Assembly: GCA_012845835.1 (NCBI GenBank)
Contig: JABAKD010000018.1
Span: forward strand, 7,850,701 to 7,914,700
Source of the DNA: Undaria pinnatifida
Lineage: Eukaryota; Sar; Phaeophyceae; Laminariales; Alariaceae
Length of the DNA: 64,000 bases
Direction: 5' to 3'
The notes beneath the pieces are model-generated. The model saw only the letters and a program-made list of their open reading frames with translations, made no database searches and had not been told where the DNA came from. This document shows positions 40,101 through 48,050 of this stretch, one piece after another (position 1 is the stretch's first letter; every line of letters begins with the position of its first letter). The position numbers were made by a program, and so were the translations under genes.

Positions 40101-41113
40101 TGAGGACGGGTGTAATCCTTACGAAAAATAGGTACAAACCGCTCTCGAATTTCTTTTTTCCCCCGGAATTATCAGACTGAGTTTCTTGTGCGTCTCCTTA
40201 TTGGAGGGACGGCAGTGTACCCATACCAGGGACAATCGCTCCCGATTATTTTTCTCCCGATTTTTTTAATATTCCCGTGGATGTCTGACTGGCTTTCTCG
40301 AGAGGCTCTTTCGTACTGGAGGGCCGGTGCAGAACGGTACACCTACTCGTACGAAAAACGAGGGGTAAGAAAGTCAGGCTGGATATCATGCGTGCAAAAA
40401 ATATCACACCATGAAGAGTGCAGACATTACGCCCAGAGAACGGGTGATCGCTACCTCCTCAAACTTATCAGCGTCAGCGAGTTCACAGCATGAAGTAGAG
40501 AAAATCTTAGTGTCTTGTTTTGTGTTCTTGATGCCTTCACGCGCTAGTATAGAACGCACCCTTTCCCAAAAATAAGAAGCCTAGTCTGGGTCAGTAAGTA
40601 TGTTTCTTATTAGGGTATATGCGCCCTCTACTACCGGTGCTGCTGCACTCTGTATTATCACTGGTACATGGGATCGTCGCATCTTCGCCGAGGGGACGCT
40701 AGGGATGGTCCCGTGCGGCCTCAGCAGGCAGGGCCTCTCCGTGGACCTTGGGGGGGGGGGGGGGGGCGATGCCCGTGCTGGCGGCGGCAGCGCCGCTGCG
40801 ATTAATCGTTTCTTTCACGCGCTAGTGTAGAACGCACCCTTTCCCCCAAAAAAGAAGCCCAGCCTGGGTCATTAGGTATGTCCCTTTGTAGGGTATAGAT
40901 GCCCTCTACTACCGGCACTGCTGTACTCTGTTGTATTATCACTGGTATGATACTTGGGATCGTCGCATCGTCGCCGAGGGGACGCTAGGGATAGTCTCGT
41001 GCGGCCTCAGCAGGCAGGGCCTCTCCGCTCACCTTGGGGGGGGGGGGCGATGCCCGTGCTGGCGGCGGCAGCGCCGCTGCGATCAATCGGAAGTCATCCG
41101 TCCGATCCGTCAT
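27961..41113 (-). CDS. Syntaxin-5/SED5-family Qa-SNARE, 9 exons (gene span)
   Basis: Target-membrane Qa-SNARE of the early secretory pathway; relatives act in ER-Golgi and intra-Golgi vesicle fusion with Qb/Qc SNAREs and Sly1. Exons: 41113-41033, 37734-37602, 36867-36758, 34388-34281, 33803-33677, 32189-32020, 29621-29493, 28880-28762, 28120-27961; 1137 nt, 378 codons. All phases fit. Features in order: the N-terminal DRT motif (MTDRTDDF), which binds Sly1 in relatives; the Habc helices (FHSAASSIAKSIHKVSTKLQ, LFNDPATEINSLVHAIKGEM, NVVGQLKTELINTAKTFKNV, LQQRSNNLKAQKDHREMF); a Gly/Pro-rich linker; the SNARE motif from SYLESRSSAVQEVEGHIAEL with the zero-layer Gln in LQDQREMV; and a C-terminal membrane anchor VLILFLLFFFVFLV, then stop. 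Length is close to metazoan STX5. The linker is unusually Gly/Pro-rich. Confidence 0.94.
28620..28708 (+). repeat. (CTTC)n then (GTTC)n microsatellite
   Basis: About 11 CTTC-type units followed by about 9 GTTC units in the syntaxin intron between exons 8 and 9. A GAGGGGAGAAGG-type repeat at 28150-28200 and 28475-28510 is in the same intron. Confidence 0.9.
28762..28880 (-). CDS. Syntaxin exon 8 (SNARE motif, zero layer)
   Basis: Encodes SYLESRSSAVQEVEGHIAEL, then GLIFNKLATMLQDQREMVE. The Gln of QDQREM sits at the Qa zero-layer position. Acceptor CTTGAAG, donor GAAAG/GTGAGA, phase 2. Confidence 0.95.
29493..29621 (-). CDS. Syntaxin exon 7 (linker before SNARE motif)
   Basis: Encodes VTSYPDAEQEASADTPLIAP, a poly-Gln stretch and QMELANGNQ. 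Acceptor GGTCTGCAG, donor CAG/GTGCGT, phase 0. A partial copy with its own acceptor lies in the preceding intron at 31678-31733. Confidence 0.9.
29655..29894 (-). mobile_element. Two family C MITEs in syntaxin intron
   Basis: 29655-29747 is a reversed copy (TTAACCCCCTTTTTAGAGCC to GTAAAGGCGTTCAA). 29816-29894 joins two inward halves (GGGGCTCTAAAGGGGCTTGA and GTCGTAAAGGCGTTAA), apparently a rearranged pair. Confidence 0.7.
30124..31093 (+). mobile_element. 970-bp element with near-perfect 24-bp inverted ends
   Basis: Left end CCGTAATTGTGCGAGTCATC, right end the exact inverse GATGACTCGCACAATTACGG, with TA on both sides (30122-30123, 31094-31095). The interior repeats CGCACAGGGGTGCGATGAC-like motifs at both ends and five CACATGTCGGAGTTACCGCA-like units from 30755 to 31000, plus an 18-A run at 30440. 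A minus-strand frame (30304-31035) is built from these repeats and looks non-coding. Non-autonomous DNA transposon in the syntaxin intron. Confidence 0.88.
31678..31733 (-). repeat. Echo of syntaxin exon 7 with intact acceptor
   Basis: The minus strand has GACCGCAG followed by a frame reading VALYPDAQQEAPAKTPLMA, clearly parallel to VTSYPDAEQEASADTPLIA of exon 7. It then diverges with no donor nearby. It lies 2.1 kb upstream of the real exon within the same intron. Confidence 0.85.
32020..32189 (-). CDS. Syntaxin exon 6 (Gly/Pro-rich linker)
   Basis: Encodes ISPIKQTDDNGRTSLGGGM, then a Gly/Pro/Ser/Asn stretch ending GMGALPRPGQ. Acceptor CGTGGCAG, donor CAG/GTGAGA. Phases fit exons 5 and 7. 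The exon is full of C/G homopolymers. It would be hard to recognise alone and is supported mainly by phase and splice sites. Confidence 0.8.
32349..33198 (+). pseudogene. LINE (non-LTR retrotransposon) 3' ORF remnant
   Basis: Plus-strand, antisense in the syntaxin intron between exons 5 and 6. Blocks read LRAELGMYQLETNRDVRKLE, then EWRLPAIVDRAVWEKITKG, KHLRYIRGVQGRYWKENV, LKLRFRVGDLDLPERRKRY, CPCGTTLESRTH, TIAILGDGWWPQTAK and KGCVVNGQMTNASSK before TGA. The order (post-RT region, then a CPCG..H zinc-knuckle-like motif close to the end) fits the C-terminus of a LINE ORF2. At least two frameshifts and in-frame stops make it dead; it is 5' truncated as LINE copies usually are. Confidence 0.7.
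33196..33465. repeat. CCCCAC low-complexity tract
   Basis: C-rich tract directly after the LINE end. The C-rich sequence may mark the element boundary. Confidence 0.8.
33677..33803 (-). CDS. Syntaxin exon 5 (helix Hc)
   Basis: Encodes TFKNVLQQRSNNLKAQKDHR, then EMFVGRESSTLTLAPQPAYR. Corresponds to the FK-x-VL-x-x-R-x-x-NLK block of STX5. Acceptor GTACTTAG, donor CTAG/GTGAAT, phase 1. Confidence 0.94.
33840..34215. repeat. GGGGTT/GGGGGT low-complexity tract
   Basis: G-rich in the plus strand. In the syntaxin transcript it is a C-rich intron segment between exons 4 and 5. Confidence 0.85.
34281..34388 (-). CDS. Syntaxin exon 4
   Basis: Encodes MYVNRRKKEMGERNQEAS, then HSVNVVGQLKTELINTAK. HS-x-x-VV-x-x-L is conserved in SED5. 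Acceptor TTTTTGTAG, donor AAG/GTGCGC. The leading Met is internal, since the exon joins in frame to exon 3. Confidence 0.93.
35690..35760. repeat. AATTCACA short tandem repeat
   Basis: TTCACAATTCAAAATTCACAG-like 9-10 bp units, seven copies, syntaxin intron. Confidence 0.8.
35905..36080 (+). mobile_element. Tandem pair of family C MITEs sharing one TTAA
   Basis: First copy 35905-35995 (CAACCGGAAACCCTTAT .. AAAAGGGTTAA). The second starts at the same TTAA, 35992-36080 (TTAACGCTTTTACGACTGG to CTCTAAAGGGGTTAA). A shared TTAA is what TTAA-targeted insertion beside an existing copy would give. Confidence 0.75.
36250..36755 (+). repeat. ACCGGCACTA tandem repeat
   Basis: Seven or so 60-75 bp units with CGGGAACCGGCACTACTC, CATACTGCCACTATTGG and CCCATCTGTGCCAA, ending at the syntaxin exon 3 donor. 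The CCGGCACTA core also occurs in the 19941-21165 element and at 16930-17060, so it may derive from that family. Confidence 0.8.
36758..36867 (-). CDS. Syntaxin exon 3 (helix Hb)
   Basis: Encodes VQQRGLFNDPATEINSLVHA, then IKGEMQALNVELDASQ. LFND-x-x-x-EI matches the SED5 LFDD...EI block. Acceptor GACGCGCAG, donor CAG/GTACAG, phase 0. Confidence 0.94.
37090..37380. repeat. Dispersed repeat F, copy 1
   Basis: ATCTAGATAATCTAGATCAT, GAGATGCCGTGCAGAATCT, ACCATACAGATCTTCCC and TCATCAAGTGGAGATC, in the same order as at 44870-45085. Confidence 0.75.
37602..37734 (-). CDS. Syntaxin exon 2 (helix Ha)
   Basis: Encodes RKPPAAGPGAAVQNVS, then GEFHSAASSIAKSIHKVST and KLQHLTK. Matches the SEF..A..I...I..T..KL..L segment of SED5 helix Ha. 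Acceptor TTTTTCCAG, donor AAAGC/GTGAGT, phase 1. Confidence 0.93.
38150..38370 (-). repeat. Repeat D, inverted partial copy
   Basis: Reverse-complement blocks of 23930-24040: AGCTGTGAGATTGAGGATTT, GTGTTACTCCGATCGCGCG, GATATAGGTCGGCGCCTCTC and AGGGTCAACAAAACGGTGAT. Confidence 0.7.
38400..38645. repeat. Dispersed repeat related to 53585-53830
   Basis: TTTTTTTTCACCACTCGCAC, TTACGGACAAAAAATAC and TTTTCGCGCAGCATAG parallel TTTTTCACCAGTCGCACGA, TCGCGGACGGATAGTAC and TGTGGCGCAGCGTAG at 53683-53750. It ends in the palindrome-like GCTCACGCGCGCGAGTGAC. Function unknown. Confidence 0.6.
38745..38841 (+). mobile_element. Family C MITE, degenerate
   Basis: GTTTCCAGGGAAAACTTACT and GGGATTAGTATGGGGTTA, then GGCGAAAGGTTAA. 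Syntaxin intron 1. Confidence 0.6.
39430..39585 (+). repeat. Three 50-bp tandem units
   Basis: GAGAAACGGGACACCGGACA plus AGACTAGGTTTCTTATTC repeated three times. Syntaxin intron 1. Confidence 0.85.
39590..40810 (-). repeat. Tandem echoes of syntaxin exon 1 and its flanking intron
   Basis: The block GATCGTCGCATCGTCGCCGA..GGGGACGCT..CGGCCTCAGCAGGCAGGGCC occurs near 39650, 39980, 40670 and 40960. The 40670 copy runs into 40741-40805, which still reads RLIAAALPPPARASPPPP with an AAG/GTCCAC donor but a 17-C run instead of 12. Older copies have lost the coding part. Confidence 0.85.
41033..41113 (-). CDS. Syntaxin exon 1 (start codon, DRT motif)
   Basis: 27 codons: MTDRTDDFRLIAAALPPP, then ARASPPPPK. 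The D-R-T-x-x-F element matches the Sly1-binding N-peptide of SED5/STX5. Donor AAG/GTGAGC, phase 0, in agreement with exon 2. Four Pro codons are a run of 12 C, so the frame depends on homopolymer length. A CTG repeat (41150-41185) lies just upstream. Confidence 0.85.
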
Positions 41114-41149
41114 CCGTCCTTCGCTCTCCCAAGCCCACTCGCTGTCTGG

Positions 41150-41189
<40 letters not shown>

Positions 41190-41650
41190 AGCTCGTAGGC
41201 TACCTGCTAGCTCGATAGCTCGAGCTCGCTCGTTCTTAGTTGCCTACGTAGCCGGAGAGAACCAAAACACCACTCGAATCGTGCGATATAGGTGCTGGTT
41301 TGACGACACGAAAAGGTCGATGGGTACGTGCCGCTGGCTTGTCAACTATAGCCAGCCGCCCCCCCCTCCTTCCCCAAAAGAAGAGTACAACAGTCGTTCG
41401 CCTAGCTCAGGGGCGACCAACCCTGCTGCTGCCGCTGCTGGCTGCTGCCGCTGCCGCTGCTCAGCTGCTGTACTACTCAGCAGTTGTGTCGTGAGGAAAT
41501 TATCGAAAAGAGTGTCCCTGTTTGCGTCGCGACAGCTCGGAAGGTTTCCCCGAGAGCACACCGCCGGTAGCTTATTTCCTTGCTGCGGCAACCCCTTCCC
41601 GCGCTTCGCACTAGTTGGAGATGTTGGGTGTAGTACGGGCAGTTGACGAG
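41114..41650 (-). promoter_or_regulatory. Probable syntaxin 5' region
   Basis: Sequence upstream of the syntaxin ATG. Contains a (CTG)n run at 41152-41186 and GC-rich DNA, plus further CTG clusters at 41425-41465. No TATA or initiator that I would defend. Assigned only from position. Confidence 0.4.
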
Positions 41651-42049
41651 CCCTAACCCGAGGCAAGCGCGTTCGAACTCTAGAAATCTCGTGTGAGAGG
41701 AGAGGGTGAAAAAAAACAGTTTTCAGGAAACATGTAGAGGCTTGTTTGTGTAGGGGTCGAAATAGGTAGAGCACAGGACACTGGCGGGTAGGTTAGGCCA
41801 ATGAAGTGTCATCTGCGGATAAATAGCACCAACCAAAAAGGCGCCATGTGTCATGTGGTAAACGGAGGTCTTGGTGATTGGCCAGCGGAACCGCATTCCG
41901 CCGCTCCGCCTAAGATACCGGAGTTTCTGTCGAACGGGTAGAGCGTACGGTGTGTTTGCTTCTGTCTGTCGTGCAAACAGCAAAACGACGCCCGCGCTCT
42001 CGCCAGCACCTACCTGCCTGCGCGACCTCTCTGCAGAGCCCGTCCACTA

Positions 42050-42415
42050 AAGGCAACGCTGGAGAACAAACGCAATGGTTCTCTGGCACACCGGAACCGG
42101 ATCATCGCGAGTACATCCTTCAGGTTGAAACACCGCCGTTCAGGTTCGTTCCCAGAGCAAGATGAGGTGAGAACGGCCGCGTGTTTTTGCACGTTTGCAC
42201 TGTCTGCCTCTGTCAGGGGTCCCGCAACGAAAACAACTTCCCTGGGGATCAAACGCAAGGCTTCGCAGACTCACGCCGCAACGTGTCGCCGCTAGAACAC
42301 CATCTTCAGGTTGAACGCCATGCGGTAGGCTCTCAGCGCAAGAAGAGGGACAAGAATGACAGCGTGCTTTAGCACGTTGCCACGGTATCGCCCTCGTCAG
42401 CCCCAGAGGCTCCTC
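42050..42415 (+). repeat. 190-bp tandem duplication upstream of a possible exon
   Basis: GGAGAACAAACGCAATGG .. TCCTTCAGGTTGAAAC .. GCACGTTTGCACTGTCTGCC (42058-42220) and GGGGATCAAACGCAAGG .. ATCTTCAGGTTGAACG .. GCACGTTGCCACGGTATCGC (42240-42400) are diverged tandem copies. Confidence 0.7.
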
Positions 42416-42484
42416 GCCCTAATGCGTGGTGGAGCTACCCGTAATGAACTTGGTCGATCTTGTCTCTAAAGCGAGGAAGGCCTC

Positions 42485-42535
42485 ATGGCGACATCGTTGG
42501 AGGTACTAGAGGGGGTCTCGAACAAGCGACGCAAG
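42485..42535 (+). CDS. Possible first coding exon, unknown gene
   Basis: An ATG with G at +4 opens 17 codons, MATSLEVLEGVSNKRRK, ending exactly at a consensus donor AAG/GTGAGT. This resembles a short first exon, but the next exon could not be traced through the SINE/MITE cluster that follows, and no family is recognised. Confidence 0.3.
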
Positions 42536-42939
42536 GTGAGTACGTAGGAAGTGAATATTGTGGCAGGGCGGTGAAACTGTACGATCTTACCAAACGCGAG
42601 GTTCGATGAACCAGAACGAACCCGTTTTGTTCATTCACGTACGGCGATAGGGAACGGCAACATGGACAGGCTGTAACTCTTGTACCTTGTGCGCAAATAC
42701 TATCTCGTACGAGGGATTCGTGTTCGTGAAGTTTGTGTGTTGTTGGTGTTGTTGACGGTATTCGTGATGTTCGTGGTGGTTGTGTGGTGTTGGTGTTGGC
42801 GCTGGTGATGTTTGTTAGCAATGCTGGCGCGTTCCTCCGCTCAAAGTATGTACCAGATATGTATCCAGTCCAGCGCGAAATGGATGCGGCCGAAATCTCG
42901 AGAAAATGTCCGTTACACACTTTTTTCACGTGCGTTTGT

Positions 42940-43085
42940 ATTTTTTTAATCATCACTTTTACTTTCCAGCTCAACTCGCAACAAGTTTTACTCCCAGTGA
43001 CCTTCTGGACTAAGCCGTGGTCACACATCTCTTCCCTTCTCCCCAGCAGCACGTTGATTCATTTTGTCGCGCATAGACTTCAAAC
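42940..43085 (-). mobile_element. SINE tail remnant, old copy
   Basis: CTTTTACTTTCCAGCT, AAGCCGTGGTCACA and TTTGTCGCGCATAGACTTCA correspond to the 3' half of the SINE in minus orientation. The head is missing. Confidence 0.7.
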
Positions 43086-43106
43086 CTCCACTGTTATCTT
43101 CTTCTA

Positions 43107-43398
43107 GTCACACACATCTACTTTCCAGCTTCCGAACAAGCCGTGGTCACAGGTGTCGTCCGTTCTCCCCCCCGGTTCTTGCCTTCAATTTTTGTCGCGC
43201 ATAGGGTTCAGCAAGCCCACTGCTCGTCGATTTTTCATCGAGTGTTGCTAACTCACGCTCTCGCGTTTTCCACAAGTCAATCTGTGCACAAGAAAAAGTC
43301 CCCACGAATTTATACGAGTATGCACTCGGGGGGATTCGAACTCACGAAACTGACCTATACCAAGCTCGAGGATAACCTGATACGCCACCGGGGCGACC
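43107..43398 (-). mobile_element. tRNA-derived SINE, full-length copy
   Basis: Minus strand: head GGTCGCCCCGGTGGCGTATC (A box TGGCGTATCAGG), B box GAGTTCGAATCC, body with GCACAAGAAAAAG inverse and GCGCGACAAAAATTG-like tail. Nearly identical over 290 bp to the 46253-46576 copy. Confidence 0.88.
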
Positions 43399-43421
43399 GA
43401 TACATGTTATATCATCACCTG

Positions 43422-43535
43422 TCATGCTCGTCGATTTTCATCGAGTTTTTAAGTCACGCTCTCACGCTTTACGTTAGTCATTTTTTACGCAACAAAAGGT
43501 CCCCACGAGCACGAGTATGAACTCGGAGAGACTAG
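43422..43535 (-). mobile_element. SINE fragment, second subfamily
   Basis: GCTCGTCGATTTTCATCGAG, AACAAAAGGTCCCCACGAGC and GAGTATGAACTCGG match the 8085-8262 copy (CACGAGCATGCACTCGG) more than the adjacent full copy. Head absent. Confidence 0.65.
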
Positions 43536-43594
43536 ACTATATACCTCGCGCGTTAAAACCAGCTGGGTTAAACCACCTTTGGGAGTTTAGTGTC

Positions 43595-43809
43595 CAGGGG
43601 TTTTCACGGGTAATGACCCGGCCCGCGGGTCGGGTCGTGAGGCTTTCAAGAACTTGCACGTCGAGTCGGGTCGGGACAGGTGGTGCTTGAAATCTCACAG
43701 GTCGGGTCCAGTCGGGTGAGGGGGTCTTCAAACATCACGGGTCGGGTTGGGTCGGGTTATCCTGACCCGATCCGACCCGCGAGAAGTGGTTGACCCGTGA
43801 AAAACCCTG
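43595..43809 (+). mobile_element. hAT-type MITE, GGGTC interior
   Basis: Ends CAGGGGTTTTCACGGGT and GACCCGTGAAAAACCCTG. Interior of GGGTCGGGTC repeats. The flanking 8 bp do not match, so the target duplication is lost or one end moved. Confidence 0.8.
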
Positions 43810-44015
43810 AAAATAAATGTCTAATCTAGCCAATTAACGCACGACGAATGCATCGACCACGCACCAAGCAGCTCGGGTCGCTGGGGTAGGGTGTGTGTGT
43901 TGTCCGAGCTGCAATGCAAGGGAGCTGTGCGGCCCGCGTGCAGCATGTTAACACCCGTGCTACAAGCACTGCACGCTCTTCCCGCTTGAGACACGTGCTG
44001 CGGCGCGGTAGAGGT

Positions 44016-44264
44016 GACTGATTCTACGATAACCTCCCCTAAAATCGGCGTTTTTCTTCAAAGAACGTTTTATGGCTACCCTACACGACGAAGGGTGCCA
44101 TGAAAAAAGCATGCTAGCATATGTTCTTGTTTGCAAAGGTCTATCGAACGATGACGTCGGGGCGGAAAGGGGCGCCGTTTTTCAGGAGATACGGCCGGGA
44201 GCTGGTTTCAAAATCGACGATTTCGGTAAAGAAAAGTTGGGGGGCCTAGACCGTAGAACCACTT
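44016..44264 (+). mobile_element. M1 MITE
   Basis: Starts GACTGATTCTACGATAACC and ends CTAGACCGTAGAACCACTT (inverted ends GATTCTACG/CGTAGAAC). The interior has the family blocks TTTTATGGCTACCC, CTATCGAACGATGACGTCGG and GATACGGCCGGGAGCTGG. A 64-codon ATG frame covers most of it; the same frame is broken in sister copies, so it is not evidently a gene. Confidence 0.88.
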
Positions 44265-44869
44265 AGGTGCTTGCGCCGTTTTTTTTCTGAGGTTCCCCAC
44301 TTGAGGAGGTCTATCGTATGCCTCACCCCAAAAAAAATGATTTCGAGTAAACTGAAAGTGCAACCGGATGAAATAAACCCATGGGGGCGAAACAAGACTG
44401 ACCTTCCGACGATTTTGGGACGCGCGTGCTACGACAGAGGTATATCAATTTTCGTCTGAAATGTTTTCTGAATGACGGGGCTCTCCTTGAGCCAAAATCG
44501 TCGGAATTTCGTCCATTTTGTTTTTCATGACTATCTCGTCGTGTACCTAGAGGCCATGGTATTTTGCATCCGGTAGCAGTTTTATTTTTGTCCAAATCAG
44601 TTTATGGGAGAGGTCTTAAGCCTCCCAAATTGAGGGGTAGTATTAGAAAAAAAGTGGCGAGGAACCTCTATCGTAGCACGTGTTTTGGGTTGAGGAGCCC
44701 CGTCCGTCGGAACACATTCAGTTGTTCCCGAAAGTGTTACCCCTCTATTTTAGCACACGTCTTGTGGCAAGATCGCGGCTCGCAACCAACCGCGTCGTTT
44801 TTTCTGGTCGTTGTATACGTGGGCACCAGAAGGGTCTAGGAAGGACTTCTGCCTCGATGGACTACTTCA

Positions 44870-45085
44870 CTATCTCGGACAGATCACGATCTAGATAATC
44901 TAGATCACCTGCAGTAGATCCTGTATCTGTCGTTGTGAGATGCTGTGCAGGATCTGCAAATACATAATACAGATCCAAACCCCTGGAAATATTTTCCACA
45001 CCATACAGATCTTCCCTTTGAAATATCTATATATATATGTCATCAAGTGAGGATCGGTGATCCATCTGTCCGACGTGTGGACTGT
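44870..45085. repeat. Dispersed repeat F, copy 2
   Basis: Same order of motifs as 37090-37380: ATCTAGATAATCTAGATCAC, GAGATGCTGTGCAGGATCT, ACCATACAGATCTTCCC and TCATCAAGTGAGGATC. Confidence 0.75.
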
Positions 45086-45592
45086 TTATCGTATAGAAAA
45101 GTATGCTACTAATAGTACGGTAGAGGTGCGCCACATTCCTTCTGAGGGCTGTGGTTGCTTGAGGACCCCTTTACACCTCACCCCGAAAGCCTATTTTGTT
45201 TTTGGACTGAAAGCGCACCCCAATGGCCTAGGTATACCAAGGAAAATCATGTGACAAAACAAGAACGACATTTCGACGATTTTCGGGTTAACGATCCCCA
45301 TCAGTCAGAAATCTAGAAGCCAAAAAACAGTCGTTCACCCCACGCTAGGGGGGGGGGTGCAGCAGATTCTAAGATTTTTCCGAGCTAGCTCGCAACAGGA
45401 GGAGCTCAATCTCTCTCGACACCATCACCTTCATCACCCGAAACATGTCTTTTACGAACATGTTCGTTCGCGCAGCCCGACCAACACGTTCTATGCGCCA
45501 GTCCTGTTAATACTGCTAAAACAGCTATGTATACTCGTAAGAATGCCATACTAGCCGATAGTTACACACTTGAGGGGATCTCAACCGGTGAC

Positions 45593-45845
45593 GACTGATT
45601 CTACGATAGACCCCCCCCCAAAAAAAAAACAGAGATTTTTTTAACGAACGTATCGGGGCTGCTCGACACAAGGAAGGTTACTATTCATATGAAAAAAAAA
45701 TATCCATATGTTTTCCTGCGTGCAAAGATCTATCGATCGATGACGTCGAGGTGTCGAGTGACACAACATTACGACCGGGAGCTGGTTTTTGAAACCGGCG
45801 ATTTCGTTAAAGAAACGTCGGAGGGTTTTGCGGTAGAACGACTCT
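45593..45845 (+). mobile_element. M1 MITE
   Basis: GACTGATTCTACGATAGACC to GCGGTAGAACGACTC. Interior GTTTTCCTGCGTGCAAAGAT, CTATCGATCGATGACGTCG and GAGCTGGTTTTTGAAACCGG as in the other copies. Confidence 0.85.
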
Positions 45846-46252
45846 GACGCGTGCTGCGATGGAGGTGCACCAATTTTTTTCTAATGCTACCCCTCAATTT
45901 GGGAGCTTAAGACCTCTTCCAATGACCGATTTGGAGAAAAATAAATCTGCTGTATACGTACCGGATGAAAAAATCCCATCATGGCCTTTAGGTACACGAC
46001 GAGAATCGTCATGAAAATAATGGGGGCGTATTTTCCCACGAAAATGGGTTTAGGAGCCCGGTCATTCGGAAAAATATATCAGACGAAAAGCGCTACCTCT
46101 TTCGTAGCCCGCATCCGGTCAGAAAAAAATCCAACCCGTACCGTGGGATGACTCAAAGTGCCACCTCTAGCGTAGAGGGCGGTTATATCTGGTACCGCGC
46201 ACAAGACAAAATGCACCTTGGGGTGTGTTTCGAAGTCGTGGATGTCCTCCGA

Positions 46253-46576
46253 CATTTTTTCTTTTTCTTCTTCTTCGTTTCGCACACTTTTACTTTCCAG
46301 CTTCTGGACAAGCCGTGGTCACAGGTGTCGTCCCTTCTTCCCCCCCCGGTTCTTGCCTTCAACTTTTATCGCGCATAGATAGGGTTCAGCAATCCCACTG
46401 CTCGTCGATTTCTCATCGAGTGTTGCTAACTCACGCTCTCGCGCTTTCCGCAAGTCAATTTGTGCACAAGAAAAAGTCCCCACGAATTTATACGAGTATG
46501 CACTCGGGAGGATTCGAACTCACGAAACTGACCTATACCAGGCTCGAGGATAACCTGATACGCCACCGGGGCGACC
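46253..46576 (-). mobile_element. tRNA-derived SINE, full-length copy
   Basis: Minus strand: head GGTCGCCCCGGTGGCGTATC, B box GAGTTCGAATCC, body, then A/G-rich tail (plus-strand T-rich 46253-46280). Differs from the 43107 copy at few positions, implying recent activity. Confidence 0.88.
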
Positions 46577-47634
46577 GGCTACTACATATTGGGGGGGGGG
46601 GGGGGCATTCATGATGATGATTGCTGTGTTGGAGGTGCACCAGTTGTTTTCCGAGACTCTCCACGCAAGGAAAGTGCTTATACCTCACCCCCCCAAAAAA
46701 ACTGATTATGAGTCAAGCCATCCCACGTAAAGGGCGCAACATCAACATCAGTCCCTGAGGTCCTCACACGAGGAACTCAATATATCTCACCCGAAAAATG
46801 ACTTCGAAGGCATTCGTTCAGACCAACCCAACCAAAGCTTCTATGCCCCTTAGTCCTAAACCAACATGTACTCGTGAAAATACTTCACTCTATAGCCGGT
46901 AGTTCCTCACGTGAGGAGCTCAATTGGCCAGAGGGGCACTTCGGTATACCTTTTTTTGGCGCAAAAAAGTGCAAAACCTACCGTGGGATGAATGATGAAT
47001 AAACATAAAGTGCAACGTGATGAACAGACTTGTGGCCCCTAGGCATAACGACTATATTCTTTCACGTCAAGAATGGCCTATTTCAGACGATTTTGGGTTA
47101 AGGAGCCCCGTCATGGCAGAATTTGTTTTTTAGCCAAAAAATGGTATACTTCTTATCGTAGCACGCGTCCGCGACGCGTGCTACGGAAGAAGTGCACCGT
47201 TTCTTTTAAAGGAGCTCCTATCTCGTGAGGAGCTCTTATGCCTCACCCTCCCCCCCAAAAAACAAAATAACTAAATAGTGATTTTAAGAAAACCGAAAGT
47301 GCAATCCGATGAACCCAAACCCGTGTGACCCAGGCATAGAAAACCGGCGATTTTTTCGAAAACAAGAATGGCCTATTTCCGACGATTTTTGGGTCAAGGA
47401 GCCCACCTCGTCATCCAGAAACAATTCTCGGAAAAAAAAGGGCAACACGCCCCTCACGCATCACCACGTGGTTCGTCGGTAGAGGAGAGATCGATCCTCC
47501 CCGTCGGTCAGATGAGAAATCGGCTCTAAATCCACCCCCTCGTCTACCGAGTCGCCCCTCTATAGTGCGGAATAGGGGAGGGTTGCACCTTTTTGGCCAA
47601 ACGATTTTTTTCTGGCCTTCTGACCGGTTAAGCG

Positions 47635-47885
47635 CCTCGAGTGTGGAACTATCGGTAGGGGTGGCGATTTTGAGCCACACATAGGTATACCTCTTACCGG
47701 TTGAGCTTCTCAGGTGAGGAACTATCGGTAAGGGTGGCGATTTTGAGCCTAAAAAAGGTATACCTCTTACCGGTTGAGCTCCTCAAGTAAGGAACTATCG
47801 GTAGGGGTGGCGATTTTGAGCCAAAAAAAGGTATACCTACCAGTTGAGCTCCTCAAGTTAGTGAGGAACTACCGGTCAGCAGTTT
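47635..47885 (+). repeat. Three 95-bp tandem units (GCGATTTTGAGCC)
   Basis: ACCGGTTGAGCTCCTCAAGT, GAACTATCGGTAGGGGTGG and CGATTTTGAGCCAAAAAAAG, repeated three times. Related single units at 45575, 46890 and 59090. Confidence 0.85.
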
Positions 47886-48050
47886 AATAGTTTTACGGGC
47901 ATAATTCGCTTTAGGACTAGGGTCTTTGAAGCCTAGTCGGGCTGCGCGAACGACTGTCTTCCAAGTTATGTTTTGGGAGATGGTGATGATGGTGATGATG
48001 TTGGCGTTGAGCTAGCTCCTCAAGTTGGCAGAGCTCAGAAAATTCTTAGA

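Larger units (their letters stand above)
44265..47410. repeat. Cluster of M2 palindromic MITEs and related repeats
   Basis: At least five partial M2 units (44265-44500, 44620-44800, 45100-45330, 45850-46130, 46960-47410). They share TGCTACGATAGAGGTGCACC, GAGTAAACTGAAAGTGC, CGACGAGAATCATCATG, TTCCGACGATTTTGGG, AAGGAGCCCCGTCATTC and terminal ACGCGTGCTACG. At 47157-47185 two ends abut head to head as CGTAGCACGCGTC-CG-CGACGCGTGCTACG. Other units lie at 10490-10640, 10790-11045 and 55435-55690. Confidence 0.8.

Noticed and set aside
40395-40500. MKSADITPRERVIATSS plus-strand frame as a gene start
   Set aside because: It lies inside syntaxin intron 1, has no recognisable family or clear donor, and is flanked by exon-1 echoes.
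43330-43398. tRNA gene on the minus strand
   Set aside because: B box and A box are present, but the stems do not close well and the same head is fused to a conserved body and tail at several loci, so it is a SINE head.
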